A stretch of DNA of 64,000 nucleotides, taken from Mesorhizobium sp. DCY119. GTDB lineage: Bacteria; Pseudomonadota; Alphaproteobacteria; Rhizobiales; Rhizobiaceae. A model generated the notes under the pieces. That model did not search any database and had not been told where the DNA came from. It worked only from the letters and a program-made list of their open reading frames with translations. Shown in pieces: positions 36,597 through 44,616 of this stretch. The position numbers and the translations under genes are program-made. Each line of letters begins with the position of its first letter. Within the stretch, counting starts at the first letter, position 1. The stretch is from NCBI RefSeq assembly GCF_003590645.1, contig NZ_CP031834.1, positions 1,233,501 to 1,297,500 on the forward strand, written 5' to 3'.

Positions 36597-37838
36597 ATGT
36601 CGACCGCCATTTCCCCTCTCGCGCCCAAAAAATACCCGAAGATGCCGGTCATCGAGGGCGTGCGTATCGCCACTGCCGAGGCGGGCATCAAATACAAGGG
36701 CCGCACCGACCTTCTGGCCATGGTCTTCGATGCCGGGACGGCCGTTGCCGGTGTCTTCACCCGTTCAAAGTGCCCTTCTGCGCCGGTCGATTTCTGCCGT
36801 GACAATCTTGCCGGCGGCAAGGCGCGCATCCTCGTGGTCAATTCGGGCAACGCCAACGCCTTCACCGGCAAGAAGGGCCGCGAATCGACGGCGCTGACCG
36901 GCAAGGCTGCCGCCACTGCTGCCGGCTGCACGCCGGGCGAAGTGTTCCAGGCCTCCACCGGCGTCATCGGCGAGCCGCTCGATTCCGGCCGCTTCAGCCA
37001 TCTGCTCGCCGGCCTCGTCAAGGACGGCAAGCCTGATCTGTGGACCGAAGCTGCCAAGGCGATCATGACCACGGACACCTATCCCAAGGTCGCCACCGCC
37101 ACGGTCAAGCTCGGCGACACCGACGTCACCATCAACGGCATCGCCAAGGGTGCCGGCATGATCGCGCCTGATATGGCGACGATGCTGTCCTTCGTTGCCA
37201 CCGATGCGCCGATCGCAGCCCCCGTGCTGCAGGCGCTGCTGTCGAAGGGCGTGGCGCCGACTTTCAACGCCGTCACGGTCGACAGCGATACCTCGACCAG
37301 CGACACGCTGCTGCTGTTTGCCACCGGAGCCGCCGCCAAGCGTGGTGCGCCGGCGATCACCGACATCAAGGATGCGCGCCTTGGCCAGTTCAAGCGGGCG
37401 CTGAACAAGATCCTGAAGAACCTCGCGCTGCAGGTGGTTCGCGACGGCGAGGGCGCGCGCAAGCAGGTGGAAGTCACCGTCACCGGCGCGAAATCCGCGC
37501 GCTCGGCCAAGCGCATCGCGCTTTCCATCGCCAATTCGCCGCTGGTCAAGACGGCGGTCGCCGGCGAGGACGCCAATTGGGGCCGTGTCGTCATGGCCGT
37601 CGGCAAGTCCGGCGAGCCGGCAGACCGCGACCTGCTGTCGATCTGGTTCGGCGACAACCGCCTTGCACACAATGGCGAGCGCGACCCGGATTATTCCGAG
37701 GAAGCAACCTCGGCCTATATGAAGCGCGACGAGGTTCGCATCCGCGCCGATATCGGCATCGGCCGCGGCAAGGCGACGGTGTGGACCTGCGACCTCACCA
37801 AGGAATATGTCGCCATCAATGGCGATTACCGGAGCTGA
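36597..37838 (+). CDS. argJ: glutamate N-acetyltransferase / amino-acid acetyltransferase (ornithine acetyltransferase)
   Basis: 413 aa from the ATG at 36597 (RBS CAGAGG). The self-cleavage site is A194-T195 in DMATMLSF, where Thr195 becomes the nucleophile of the beta chain. [11 protein letters not shown] and the C-terminal [17 protein letters not shown] are conserved. It transfers acetyl between N-acetylornithine and glutamate in the cyclic arginine pathway. The stop overlaps the start of the GNAT gene (TGATG). Confidence 0.97.
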   Translation: MSTAISPLAPKKYPKMPVIEGVRIATAEAGIKYKGRTDLLAMVFDAGTAVAGVFTRSKCPSAPVDFCRDNLAGGKARILVVNSGNANAFTGKKGRESTALTGKAAATAAGCTPGEVFQASTGVIGEPLDSGRFSHLLAGLVKDGKPDLWTEAAKAIMTTDTYPKVATATVKLGDTDVTINGIAKGAGMIAPDMATMLSFVATDAPIAAPVLQALLSKGVAPTFNAVTVDSDTSTSDTLLLFATGAAAKRGAPAITDIKDARLGQFKRALNKILKNLALQVVRDGEGARKQVEVTVTGAKSARSAKRIALSIANSPLVKTAVAGEDANWGRVVMAVGKSGEPADRDLLSIWFGDNRLAHNGERDPDYSEEATSAYMKRDEVRIRADIGIGRGKATVWTCDLTKEYVAINGDYRS

Positions 37839-38617
37839 TGGCGGGCGTGGACGACAAGCGGCCGACACCCGAACTGGCGAAAGTGCGCCGCTATGAGGCG
37901 GCGGGTTTTCGTGCATGGCCGGCGGCGACGGTTCACTATGACGGCACATGGGTGGTGCGGCTCACAGCCGGCCATCCGGCCAAGCGGCTGAATTCGGTCA
38001 ACCCGCTCGATCCGGGCGATGTCGGCAATCTCACGGAGCGCATCGCGCGAGCGGCCCGCCGCTTCGATTCCTACGGCCGTCCGCTCACCTTCCGCATGTC
38101 GCCTCTGTCCGGCCCGGTGCTGTCCAGCCATCTCGACGATCTGGGCTGGGATGTTTTCTCCGAATCGCTGGTCATGCGGTTGCCGCTGGAAGGTGCAGGC
38201 GTGGAGAGCGCGCTGGACCAGATCCCGCTGAAGGATATCGGCCGCTTCATCGGCGCTGCCCTCAAGGTCCACGGCCTGCCGTCCTCGCTGCGGCCCGGCC
38301 TTTCCGAAATCATTGGCTCGATCCAGCCGGAGGCCGGCCTGTTCGTTCTGGAAAACGACAAGCCGCTGGCCACCGCGATCTGCGTGCAGGAAGGCGATCT
38401 TGCCGGCCTGTTCGAGATCGCGACGGATGCTGCCGAGCGCGGCAAGGGCCATGGCCGCCGCATCGTCTTGTCGGCGCTGAAATGGGCGCGCTCGCGCGGC
38501 GCACGCGAAGCCTGGCTCCAGGTCGAGGCCGACAACGAAGCCGCCCGCCATGTCTATGAGACGCTCGGCTTCAGGGAAGTCTACCGCTACCACTACCGCC
38601 GCCCGCCGGAAGCCTGA
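37838..38617 (+). CDS. GNAT-family N-acetyltransferase
   Basis: 259 aa from the ATG at 37838, coupled to argJ. The C-terminal domain (about 150-255) shows the GNAT acetyl-CoA loop AERGKGHGRRIV and the ARHVYETLGFREVYRYHYR ending. The N-terminal domain is a degenerate GNAT-like fold. The argJ-GNAT-mutT order is common in rhizobia. The substrate is unknown; a role in damage control or N-acetylation linked to arginine synthesis is speculative. Confidence 0.88.
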   Translation: MAGVDDKRPTPELAKVRRYEAAGFRAWPAATVHYDGTWVVRLTAGHPAKRLNSVNPLDPGDVGNLTERIARAARRFDSYGRPLTFRMSPLSGPVLSSHLDDLGWDVFSESLVMRLPLEGAGVESALDQIPLKDIGRFIGAALKVHGLPSSLRPGLSEIIGSIQPEAGLFVLENDKPLATAICVQEGDLAGLFEIATDAAERGKGHGRRIVLSALKWARSRGAREAWLQVEADNEAARHVYETLGFREVYRYHYRRPPEA

Positions 38618-38619
38618 GT

Positions 38620-39036
38620 ATGAGCAGCGAGGCGGGAAAGCGCATTCTTCTGGTCGCCGCCTGCGCGCTGGTCGACGTGGATGGCCGCGTGCTTCTGGCG
38701 CAGCGTCCGGAGGGCAAGACGCTGGCCGGCCTTTGGGAGTTTCCCGGCGGCAAGGTCGAGCCCGGCGAAACGCCGGAGGAAACGCTGATCCGCGAATTGC
38801 GCGAGGAGATCGGCATCGAGACCAAGGTGGCGTGCCTCGCGCCGCTCACCTTCGCCAGCCACAGCTACGAGACTTTTCATCTCCTGATGCCGCTCTATAT
38901 CTGCCGGCGGTTCGAAGGCACCCCGCACCCGCGCGAGGGGCAGGTGCTGAAATGGGTGCGGCCCAAGCAGATGCGCGACTATCCCATGCCGCCGGCCGAC
39001 GAGCCGCTGATCCCGTTCCTGATCGATCTTTTGTAA
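38620..39036 (+). CDS. mutT: 8-oxo-dGTP diphosphatase (Nudix)
   Basis: 138 aa. A complete Nudix box, G(x5)E(x7)REUxEExGU, spans residues 44-66, beginning GKVEPGE and ending RELREEIGI. The LAQRPEGKTLAGLWEFPGG lead-in is typical of MutT, which clears oxidised dGTP from the nucleotide pool. It starts 2 bp after the GNAT stop and is the last gene of the argJ operon. Confidence 0.93.
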   Translation: MSSEAGKRILLVAACALVDVDGRVLLAQRPEGKTLAGLWEFPGGKVEPGETPEETLIRELREEIGIETKVACLAPLTFASHSYETFHLLMPLYICRRFEGTPHPREGQVLKWVRPKQMRDYPMPPADEPLIPFLIDLL

Positions 39037-39050
39037 GCGGCTGAGCCGGT

Positions 39051-39485
39051 TCACGCCGGTTCGGGCAATCTTGCGCCCATCGCACCGGCGATCAGGTCGA
39101 AGTCATGTTCGGTCACCGAAAACAGCCCGAAGCGGAACTGGTAGCCCCAGTTGCGGTGCCCGGCGGTGAAATCCAGAGCATCCAGCAGCGGCCTGATCGG
39201 TGCCTCGGAAGCCGCAAGCCAATCCACGTCGCGGCGATAGGGGCGGAAACCGTCGCCCGTGTCGAACAGATAAGGATCGCCGCCGCGAGCCCTGCCGATA
39301 GCGGTGAAGGACTGCAATCTGTCATTGCCGCCGAACGTTTCCGAGGGCGAGTAATAGGCAATGCCGTCGCCCGCCGCGATGCGCTTCAGCGGTCCCGCCT
39401 TGCCATGGCAGACCTGCATGAAACCTTGTTTGCGTCCGAGCCGCACATGCTCGGCGGAGGCGATTGCTATCCAGTTGTTGGGCAT
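39051..39485 (-). CDS. EVE-domain protein
   Basis: 144 aa. [29 protein letters not shown] and the [13 protein letters not shown] and GYQFRFGLF stretches fit the EVE (PUA-like) fold, which reads modified bases in DNA or RNA. The N-terminal WIAIAS is the usual first strand. It is convergent with mutT. There is no restriction enzyme fused or adjacent, so a defence role is not supported here. Confidence 0.85.
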   Translation of the reverse strand: MPNNWIAIASAEHVRLGRKQGFMQVCHGKAGPLKRIAAGDGIAYYSPSETFGGNDRLQSFTAIGRARGGDPYLFDTGDGFRPYRRDVDWLAASEAPIRPLLDALDFTAGHRNWGYQFRFGLFSVTEHDFDLIAGAMGARLPEPA

Positions 39486-39525
39486 GGGAGTGTTCCTTTG
39501 ATTGGTTGACGCTTGTCAGAAGTTT

Positions 39526-39675
39526 CCCCTCTCCGTCACGCTTCGCGTGCCACCTCTCCCCCGCGTTGCGGGGGCGAGGAACCGGCACCCATCGAGGCCA
39601 CGCCCCTTCAGGACTTGGGTTCCTCGCCCCATGAAATGGGGGGAGGTGGCTCGGCGAAGCCGAGACGGAGAGGGG
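39526..39675. repeat. 150-bp nested palindromic intergenic repeat
   Basis: Outer 12-bp perfect inverted arms CCCCTCTCCGTC (39526-39537) and GACGGAGAGGGG (39664-39675) enclose a second pair (CCACCTCTCCCCC / GGGGGGAGGTGG). The first arm continues into a CACGCTTCGCGTG hairpin. It has the size of a REP/MITE-like element and no coding capacity. It lies between the EVE gene and the VOC gene. Confidence 0.8.
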
Positions 39676-39691
39676 CCTTTCCACTTGGCCG

Positions 39692-40054
39692 TCAGTTCGG
39701 CGCAACCACCCGTATCCGATGCCCGTCCGGATCGAGCGCGACAAAAGTACGGCCGAAATGCAGGTCGGTCGGTTCCATGGCGATCTTCAGCTCGCGTCCG
39801 GCCCAGTCGGCATAGTTGGCGTCCAGCTTGACCGCGCCGTCGACGGCAAACACCAGCTCAGTGCTGCTGCCGGTGAAATCGGCGGCAGGTACCGCGCCGT
39901 CCTTCGACCAGAGCGCGATGGTGAAGCCGTTTTCCAGTGTCAGCGTGACGAAACCGGGCGACGAGCGTTTCGGCTCGCGCCCAAGCAGGTCCTGATAGAA
40001 AAGCGCGCTCTTTTCCGCGTCGGTGACGTAAAGCAGCATGAAGGTGTTAGACAT
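39692..40054 (-). CDS. VOC-family (glyoxalase-like) protein
   Basis: 120 aa forming one vicinal-oxygen-chelate domain: FMLLYVTDAEKSALFYQDLLGREP opens it and TFVALDPDGHRIRVVAPN closes it, the usual two beta-alpha-beta-beta-beta modules. The metal ligands typical of glyoxalase I are not all obvious, so a binding (resistance) or lyase role is open. It lies 68 bp downstream of the YafY regulator, and a copy of the likely YafY operator is in that gap. Confidence 0.88.
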   Translation of the reverse strand: MSNTFMLLYVTDAEKSALFYQDLLGREPKRSSPGFVTLTLENGFTIALWSKDGAVPAADFTGSSTELVFAVDGAVKLDANYADWAGRELKIAMEPTDLHFGRTFVALDPDGHRIRVVAPN

Positions 40055-40100
40055 CGGTATGGTCTCCTGTTGGCGATGAGGAGATCATAGGTGCTGCCAC

Positions 40101-40115
40101 TGTCAGATTCTGGCA
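40101..40115. promoter_or_regulatory. likely YafY/WYL operator upstream of the VOC gene
   Basis: TGTCA-GATTC-TGGCA, an inverted repeat with 5-bp arms, 47 bp upstream of the VOC start. Its right half (ATTCTGGCAG) is identical to the site at 40840-40854 in front of the regulator gene. Confidence 0.6.
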
Positions 40116-40122
40116 GTAGCGA

Positions 40123-40812
40123 TCACTGTGGTTGCGGAATGCCCTGGCTGTCGCGCCATTCCTTCAGCAACACCGGGCGCCGGCGCGGGTAGCGCATATC
40201 GGTCGCGGCAAGATCGGACATGCGGTCGGTGCGGAAGTGGCGGAAATCCTGCCGCAGCTCGCACCAGGCCACCAGCACGCGAACCCGGTCGAAATAGCCG
40301 AGCGCGAAGGGCCACACGGTGCGCCGCGTGCCCGCGCCGCCGCTGTCCCGATAGGTAAGCTCCAGCTTGCGCTCAGCGCGGATCGCCTTGCGAAGCACGC
40401 CGAGATCGACGTTGTCGGCAGCGGTCGCGTGCGGGCCGACGAGCAGCGTCGAGGCATCGAGGCTTTCGCGCAAGTCGGCTGGGAGCACCGCCGCGACTTT
40501 CACCAACGCATCGCTTGCAGCAGCCGACAGGCGGGCGTCCGCCTGCTTGGCCACCCAGCGCGAGCCGAGCACCAGCGCTTCGATCTCGTCTTCCGAAAAC
40601 ATCAGCGGCGGCAGCATGAAGCCGGGGCGCAGGATGTAGCCGAGGCCCGGCTCGCCCTCGATATGCGCGCCCTGCGCCTGAAGCGTGGTGATGTCGCGGT
40701 AGAGCGTGCGGATGCTGATGCCGAGTTCGGCGGCCAGCGTTTGCCCGCTCACCGGCTGGCGGTAGCGGCGCAAGGTCTGGATGAGGTCGAGCAGGCGTTC
40801 GGATCGCGACAT
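40123..40812 (-). CDS. YafY-family HTH/WYL-domain regulator
   Basis: 229 aa from the ATG at 40812 (MSRSERLLDLIQTLRRYRQPV); the frame above it is not needed. The N-terminal winged HTH (TLAAELGISIRTLYRDITTLQAQGA) is joined to a WYL ligand-sensing domain, here in variant form (RVLVAWCELRQDFRHFRTDRM). Such proteins commonly repress a neighbouring VOC or oxidoreductase gene. Matching palindromes upstream of both this gene and the VOC gene support autoregulation. Confidence 0.9.
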   Translation of the reverse strand: MSRSERLLDLIQTLRRYRQPVSGQTLAAELGISIRTLYRDITTLQAQGAHIEGEPGLGYILRPGFMLPPLMFSEDEIEALVLGSRWVAKQADARLSAAASDALVKVAAVLPADLRESLDASTLLVGPHATAADNVDLGVLRKAIRAERKLELTYRDSGGAGTRRTVWPFALGYFDRVRVLVAWCELRQDFRHFRTDRMSDLAATDMRYPRRRPVLLKEWRDSQGIPQPQ

Positions 40813-40839
40813 GGCGGTTCCCATCATAGCGAACGATGG

Positions 40840-40854
40840 TGCCATATTCTGGCA
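40840..40854. promoter_or_regulatory. likely YafY/WYL operator upstream of the regulator gene
   Basis: TGCCA-TATTC-TGGCA, perfect 5-bp inverted arms, 28 bp upstream of the regulator's ATG. It shares ATTCTGGCAG with the site before the VOC gene. Confidence 0.6.
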
Positions 40855-40930
40855 GCAATGATGCCTGGCACAACTGCTTTTCCATCAGCTGCCGGAAATC
40901 ATCCTTGCCAAAACCTGAGGCTCTGATTAT

Positions 40931-40964
40931 GGGATGCCAAGTTGGGATACCAAGATGGCATCCC
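40931..40964. promoter_or_regulatory. GntR operator region upstream of the gntR-MFS pair
   Basis: An outer inverted repeat GGGATGCCA (40931-40939) / TGGCATCCC (40956-40964) surrounds TTGG-GATA-CCAA (40942-40953), one base from the TTGGTATACCAA type site bound by FadR-subfamily GntR proteins. It ends about 46 bp before the regulator's ATG. Confidence 0.65.
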
Positions 40965-41010
40965 TCAAAATCTTGATAGCCGAGCGTCAAAGCCGGCGCG
41001 GCAGGTTCCC

Positions 41011-41679
41011 ATGTCCCAGATGCTCCAGATCCACGACCAGTTGCGCGAAATGATCCTTTCGCTCGACCTGGCACCAGGCGAACGGCTGACCGAGCGCTGG
41101 CTGGAGAGCCGCTTCGGCGGCTCGCGCACGCCGGTGCGGGCTGCCCTCGTGCGGCTGGAGGCCGAGGAGCTGGTGCAGCGCGACGGCCGCAACTGGATCG
41201 TCGCGCCGATCGATCTCGGCGAGATCACGGCATTGACCGAGTTCCGCGAGGCACTGGAGACGGCAGCCGTGCGCCATGCCTGCGCGCGGGCGACCGATGC
41301 CGACATCGATGCCGTCGAGGACCTGTTGAACGCCTGCGAGCCGGATGCGCCGCGCGAGGAGTGGCACCGCGTCGGCACCGATTTTCACGTCGAAGTGGCG
41401 CGGCTTTCCGGCAACGAATTTCTGGTCAAGGCGATCTCTGCCGCGATGATCAAGCTGTCGCGGGCGCGCTGGCTGGAGGTTCGTACCGAAGAGGCGCGCG
41501 GCAATGCCTTTGCCGAGCATCGCCATCTGCTCGACCTCATCCGGCGGCGCGACGCCGAGGCTGCGACGCAGGCGATTTGCGGGCATATCCGCGATACGCG
41601 CGACCGGCTGCTGCGCTCGCTGGAGGATGACCGGCGCGGCCTCCGGGCGCGGGGCTTTGCCATCATCGGGGCGGCCTGA
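41011..41679 (+). CDS. GntR-family (FadR/FCD subfamily) transcriptional regulator
   Basis: 222 aa from the ATG at 41011; the extension back to 40942 would run through the operator. The N-terminal winged helix (GERLTERWLESRFGGSRTPVRAALVRLEAEELV) is followed by an all-helical FCD domain with metal-ligand-like TDFHVEV and AEHRHLL motifs. Its effector is probably a small carboxylate. It is 2 bp upstream of an MFS gene, which it likely controls together with itself. Confidence 0.9.
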   Translation: MSQMLQIHDQLREMILSLDLAPGERLTERWLESRFGGSRTPVRAALVRLEAEELVQRDGRNWIVAPIDLGEITALTEFREALETAAVRHACARATDADIDAVEDLLNACEPDAPREEWHRVGTDFHVEVARLSGNEFLVKAISAAMIKLSRARWLEVRTEEARGNAFAEHRHLLDLIRRRDAEAATQAICGHIRDTRDRLLRSLEDDRRGLRARGFAIIGAA

Positions 41680-41681
41680 CC

Positions 41682-42911
41682 ATGGATGCCCGCACCGACA
41701 AGTCTTCCGAACCCGCCATTGACGAGGGCCATTCCGCACATTGGCGGAAGAACCTGTTCGTCTGCCTGATCGGCTCCTTCACCACCATCGTCGCCATGAC
41801 GCTGCTGCTGCCGTTCCTGCCGCTCTATGTCGAGCAGCTTGGCGTCACCGATCACGCAGCGATCGTGCAATGGTCCGGCATCGCCTACGGCGCGACCTTC
41901 TTTTCGGCCGCGCTGGTTGCGCCGCTCTGGGGGCGTCTCGGCGACCGCTATGGCCGCAAATCGATGCTGATCCGCGCCAGCCTCGGCATGGCCGTGTCCA
42001 TGTCGCTGATGGGCATGGCCGAAAATATCTGGCAGCTGTTGGGCTTGCGCCTCTTTGCCGGCATTGCCGGCGGCTACACCTCCGGCTCGATGATCCTCGT
42101 CGCTACGCAGACGCCGAAGAACAGGTCGGGCTGGGCGCTCGGCACGCTGTCGTCCGGCATCATGGCCGGCAATCTCGTCGGCCCGTTGATCGGCGGTGCG
42201 TTGCCGCCACTGATCGGCATCCGCCAGACGTTTTTCCTGGCCGGCGGCATCATCTTCATAACCTTCCTGGCGACGACCTTCCTCATCCGCGAGGAAAAGC
42301 GCCCGCAACGCAAGAAGGCGGCGAAGGAAAGCGCCGGCTGGTCGGCCGTGCCCGACAAGCGGCCGGTGCTGGCCATGATCGTGACCGGCCTCCTGCTGAT
42401 GATCGCCATCATGTCGATCGAGCCGATCATCACCGTCTATGTCGCGCAGCTTGTGGCCGATGCCGGCAAGGTGACCATGATCTCCGGCCTCACCATGTCG
42501 GCGGCGGCCCTTGGCAGCATCGTGTCGGCCTCGCAGCTGGGCAAGCTCGCCGACCGCATCGGCCATTGGACGGTCATCACCGGCTGCCTCGCCGTCTCAG
42601 CTGTCCTGCTCGTCCCGCAGGCCTTCGTCACGGCAAGCTGGCAGCTGGTCTTCCTGCGCTTCCTCATGGGGCTGGCGCTGGGCGGGCTTTTGCCCTGCAT
42701 CGCCGCCGTCATCCGTCACAATGTGCCGGACCGCATCGCCGGCAACATCCTCGGCATTTCGACCTCGTCGCAATATGCCGGGCAGGTCATCGGGCCGCTC
42801 GCCGGCGGCTTCGTCGGCGGCCATATCGGCATGCGCGCCGTCTTCCTCGGCACGGCGGTGCTGATGGCCGGCGGAGCCGTCTACAACTGGCTGGCGAGAC
42901 CAAAAGCATGA
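41682..42911 (+). CDS. MFS transporter (DHA1-type)
   Basis: 409 aa with 12 membrane helices. GRLGDRYGRKSML is a textbook MFS motif A between helices 2 and 3, and SSGIMAGNLVGPLIGGALPP carries the antiporter motif C. A multidrug or metabolite exporter is most likely. It is cotranscribed with the GntR regulator 2 bp upstream, so its substrate may be the regulator's ligand. Confidence 0.9.
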   Translation: MDARTDKSSEPAIDEGHSAHWRKNLFVCLIGSFTTIVAMTLLLPFLPLYVEQLGVTDHAAIVQWSGIAYGATFFSAALVAPLWGRLGDRYGRKSMLIRASLGMAVSMSLMGMAENIWQLLGLRLFAGIAGGYTSGSMILVATQTPKNRSGWALGTLSSGIMAGNLVGPLIGGALPPLIGIRQTFFLAGGIIFITFLATTFLIREEKRPQRKKAAKESAGWSAVPDKRPVLAMIVTGLLLMIAIMSIEPIITVYVAQLVADAGKVTMISGLTMSAAALGSIVSASQLGKLADRIGHWTVITGCLAVSAVLLVPQAFVTASWQLVFLRFLMGLALGGLLPCIAAVIRHNVPDRIAGNILGISTSSQYAGQVIGPLAGGFVGGHIGMRAVFLGTAVLMAGGAVYNWLARPKA

Positions 42912-42913
42912 TG

Positions 42914-42936
42914 CCAAAAAGTTGCAGACTTTTTGG
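42914..42936 (+). terminator. hairpin after the MFS gene
   Basis: CCAAAAAGT (42914-42922) pairs perfectly with ACTTTTTGG (42928-42936) around a 5-nt loop, 2 bp beyond the stop. It resembles the short palindromes common at Rhizobiales 3' ends. It lacks a T-run after the stem. Confidence 0.5.
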
Positions 42937-43072
42937 ACACGATCGGGCGTGAACCGAAGGCCTTTCCGCGGGACGATCAACGTTAATCAATCCTTTATGC
43001 AATCGTGAAAAATTGAACGAGGGTTGCCGGCCGTTATCGGTCGGATTGGGTTTTGCGCGAGGGGAAGTGCGA

Positions 43073-43378
43073 ATGTCACCTGAAGACCAGTGGGAAGCCG
43101 TTCGTGGCGAACGCGCCTGGCGCCTCGGAAGTGCGGGCATGGGCGTCCTGCGCATCAGCCTGCTGTTCGGCTCGGCGGCCATCGCCTTCGCGCTGCTGGC
43201 AACGCCGCTTCTCGACCAGCGCACGCGGCTCGACAGCGCGCGGGCAAACCTCGACATGATGAGCACTGGATCGATCGGCCAGGGCCACAGCTATACGGTT
43301 CGCCGCAGCGTGCTCCAGTCATCGCCCACTGCCGTCTGCGTCATCCGCGCCAACGGCGCCCGCAGCGGCGATTGCTGA
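43073..43378 (+). CDS. small membrane-anchored protein of unknown function
   Basis: 101 aa from the ATG at 43073 (RBS GAGGGGAAG). One membrane helix (about 25-45, LRISLLFGSAAIAFALLATPLL) and an outer segment ending in a short Cys-bearing tail (CVIRANGARSGDC, which could form a disulfide). I recognise no family. It lies 82 bp upstream of the Flp pilin gene on the same strand and could be an accessory of the pilus, but this is only proximity. Confidence 0.7.
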   Translation: MSPEDQWEAVRGERAWRLGSAGMGVLRISLLFGSAAIAFALLATPLLDQRTRLDSARANLDMMSTGSIGQGHSYTVRRSVLQSSPTAVCVIRANGARSGDC

Positions 43379-43416
43379 TTTCCACACAGCATTTCATCAG
43401 CCGTTAAGGCTGTTGC

Positions 43417-43432
43417 GTTAACCTTTCTTAAC
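43417..43432. promoter_or_regulatory. TTAA-rich inverted repeat upstream of the Flp pilin gene
   Basis: GTTAA-CCTTTC-TTAAC, with another TTAA at 43404. It resembles CtrA half-sites (TTAA-N7-TTAA) but with N6 spacing. CtrA controls pilin genes in Caulobacter; assignment here is tentative. Confidence 0.3.
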
Positions 43433-43460
43433 GGGTCGGCCCTATGCTGCCGGCAAAGGG

Positions 43461-43652
43461 ATGAACACACGGATGCGACAGCTGTTCCAGCGGTTTTTCA
43501 GGGATGAAAGTGGCGCAACCGTTATCGAGTATGCGGTCATCGTCACCGTGTTGTCGCTGGTTATCGTCGGAGGCGTCGGCCAGGCCAGCAACGCGCTCCA
43601 GTATCTCTTCAGCAGCACCGACAGCGAACTTGTGAAAGTGCTTGGAAAGTAG
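43461..43652 (+). CDS. Flp-family type IVb pilin
   Basis: 63 aa. A short basic leader (1-18) ends in glycine before the processing site G18/A19. The mature protein begins ATVIEYAVIV with the conserved Glu at +5, then a hydrophobic helix. It is a tad/Flp prepilin cleaved by a TadV/CpaA peptidase. No tad genes are in the window, so this is an orphan pilin copy. GTTAA-N6-TTAAC at 43417 precedes it. Confidence 0.92.
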   Translation: MNTRMRQLFQRFFRDESGATVIEYAVIVTVLSLVIVGGVGQASNALQYLFSSTDSELVKVLGK

Positions 43653-43668
43653 CCGGCATCGCCAGCGC

Positions 43669-44571
43669 CTAATCGTCTTTCGCTTCTCCCAGAATCTTCG
43701 CCAGCGAAACCTGCGCCGAGCCCGGCTTGAGCGGCTTCTGCTGCGAAGCGTCCGGTGCCCATCCAGACAGCCAGATGAACGAAAACGTCGCCCGGATGCG
43801 CCCGTCCGGGTCGGAAAAGCGCTCGGCATAGATTTCGGCGGCGCGGCGGAACAGTTCGCGTGTCGCCGGCCTGCGCGAACGTGCGATCAGTGCATTGGCA
43901 GCACCCATGGCGCGCAGGTCGGCGATCAGCGCAAACATATGGTCGTAGCGCACCGTCACCGTCTCGACATCGGTGACTGGCAGCGCAAAGCCCGAACGCT
44001 GGAGCAGGGCGCCGGCGTCGCGTACGTCGGTGAAAGGAATGACGCGCGGGCTGACGCCGCCCAAAATTTCGCTTTCGGCTGCCAGCAGGCTCTCGCGCAA
44101 CTCGTTCAGCGTGTCCGAGCCTGCCATCGCGCCCAGGAACAAACCGTCCGGCCTCAAGGCACGGCGGATCTGGATCAGCATGCCCGGAATGTCGTTCACT
44201 TCCTGCAAGGCCAGCAGGGAAACGGCCAGATCGACGCTTTCCGGCTCCAGCGGCAGGGTTTCCGGCTCGACGATCACGCCCGCATCGCCACCGAGAAAGG
44301 CATTGTCGGCCTCGACCCGCAGCACGCTTTGCGCCTTGCTGCTCGCAAGCACCGCATCCTTCGCAGCAGGCGTGACGCAGAAAACGGTTATCGCATTCTC
44401 GAAGCGCCGTTCGACCGCCGCGAGCCGCTCGGAAAGGTCCTCGGCCACCCGCGCCATCAGGAAGTCCGCGCCCTCGACGCCTTTCGCCAGCGCGCGGCGC
44501 TTGCGTTCGATCATGAGGCTGGTGTCGAAAATCGGCTGCAAATCCAGAGGTCCTTGATGTTTCCGCGCCAT
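43669..44571 (-). CDS. NDUFAF5-like SAM-dependent methyltransferase
   Basis: 300 aa from the ATG at 44571 (MARKHQGPLDLQPIFDTSLM); the frame beyond it is a shadow of comF. The methyltransferase core is LAVSLLALQEVNDIPGMLIQIRRALRPDGLFLGAMAGSDTL, followed by RVIPFTDVRDAGALLQRSGFALP. This pattern matches the alphaproteobacterial homologues of the human complex I assembly factor NDUFAF5, which hydroxylates an arginine of the NDUFS7 subunit despite its methyltransferase fold. It is divergent from comF. Confidence 0.85.
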   Translation of the reverse strand: MARKHQGPLDLQPIFDTSLMIERKRRALAKGVEGADFLMARVAEDLSERLAAVERRFENAITVFCVTPAAKDAVLASSKAQSVLRVEADNAFLGGDAGVIVEPETLPLEPESVDLAVSLLALQEVNDIPGMLIQIRRALRPDGLFLGAMAGSDTLNELRESLLAAESEILGGVSPRVIPFTDVRDAGALLQRSGFALPVTDVETVTVRYDHMFALIADLRAMGAANALIARSRRPATRELFRRAAEIYAERFSDPDGRIRATFSFIWLSGWAPDASQQKPLKPGSAQVSLAKILGEAKDD

Positions 44572-44616
44572 CCACCCTATGGTCAGGACAACGCTTGCTA
44601 CGTCGTGGCCGATCCG

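Noticed and set aside
39051..39485. EVE protein as part of a defence island
   Set aside because: Neighbours are mutT and a VOC gene; no restriction or NTPase partner.
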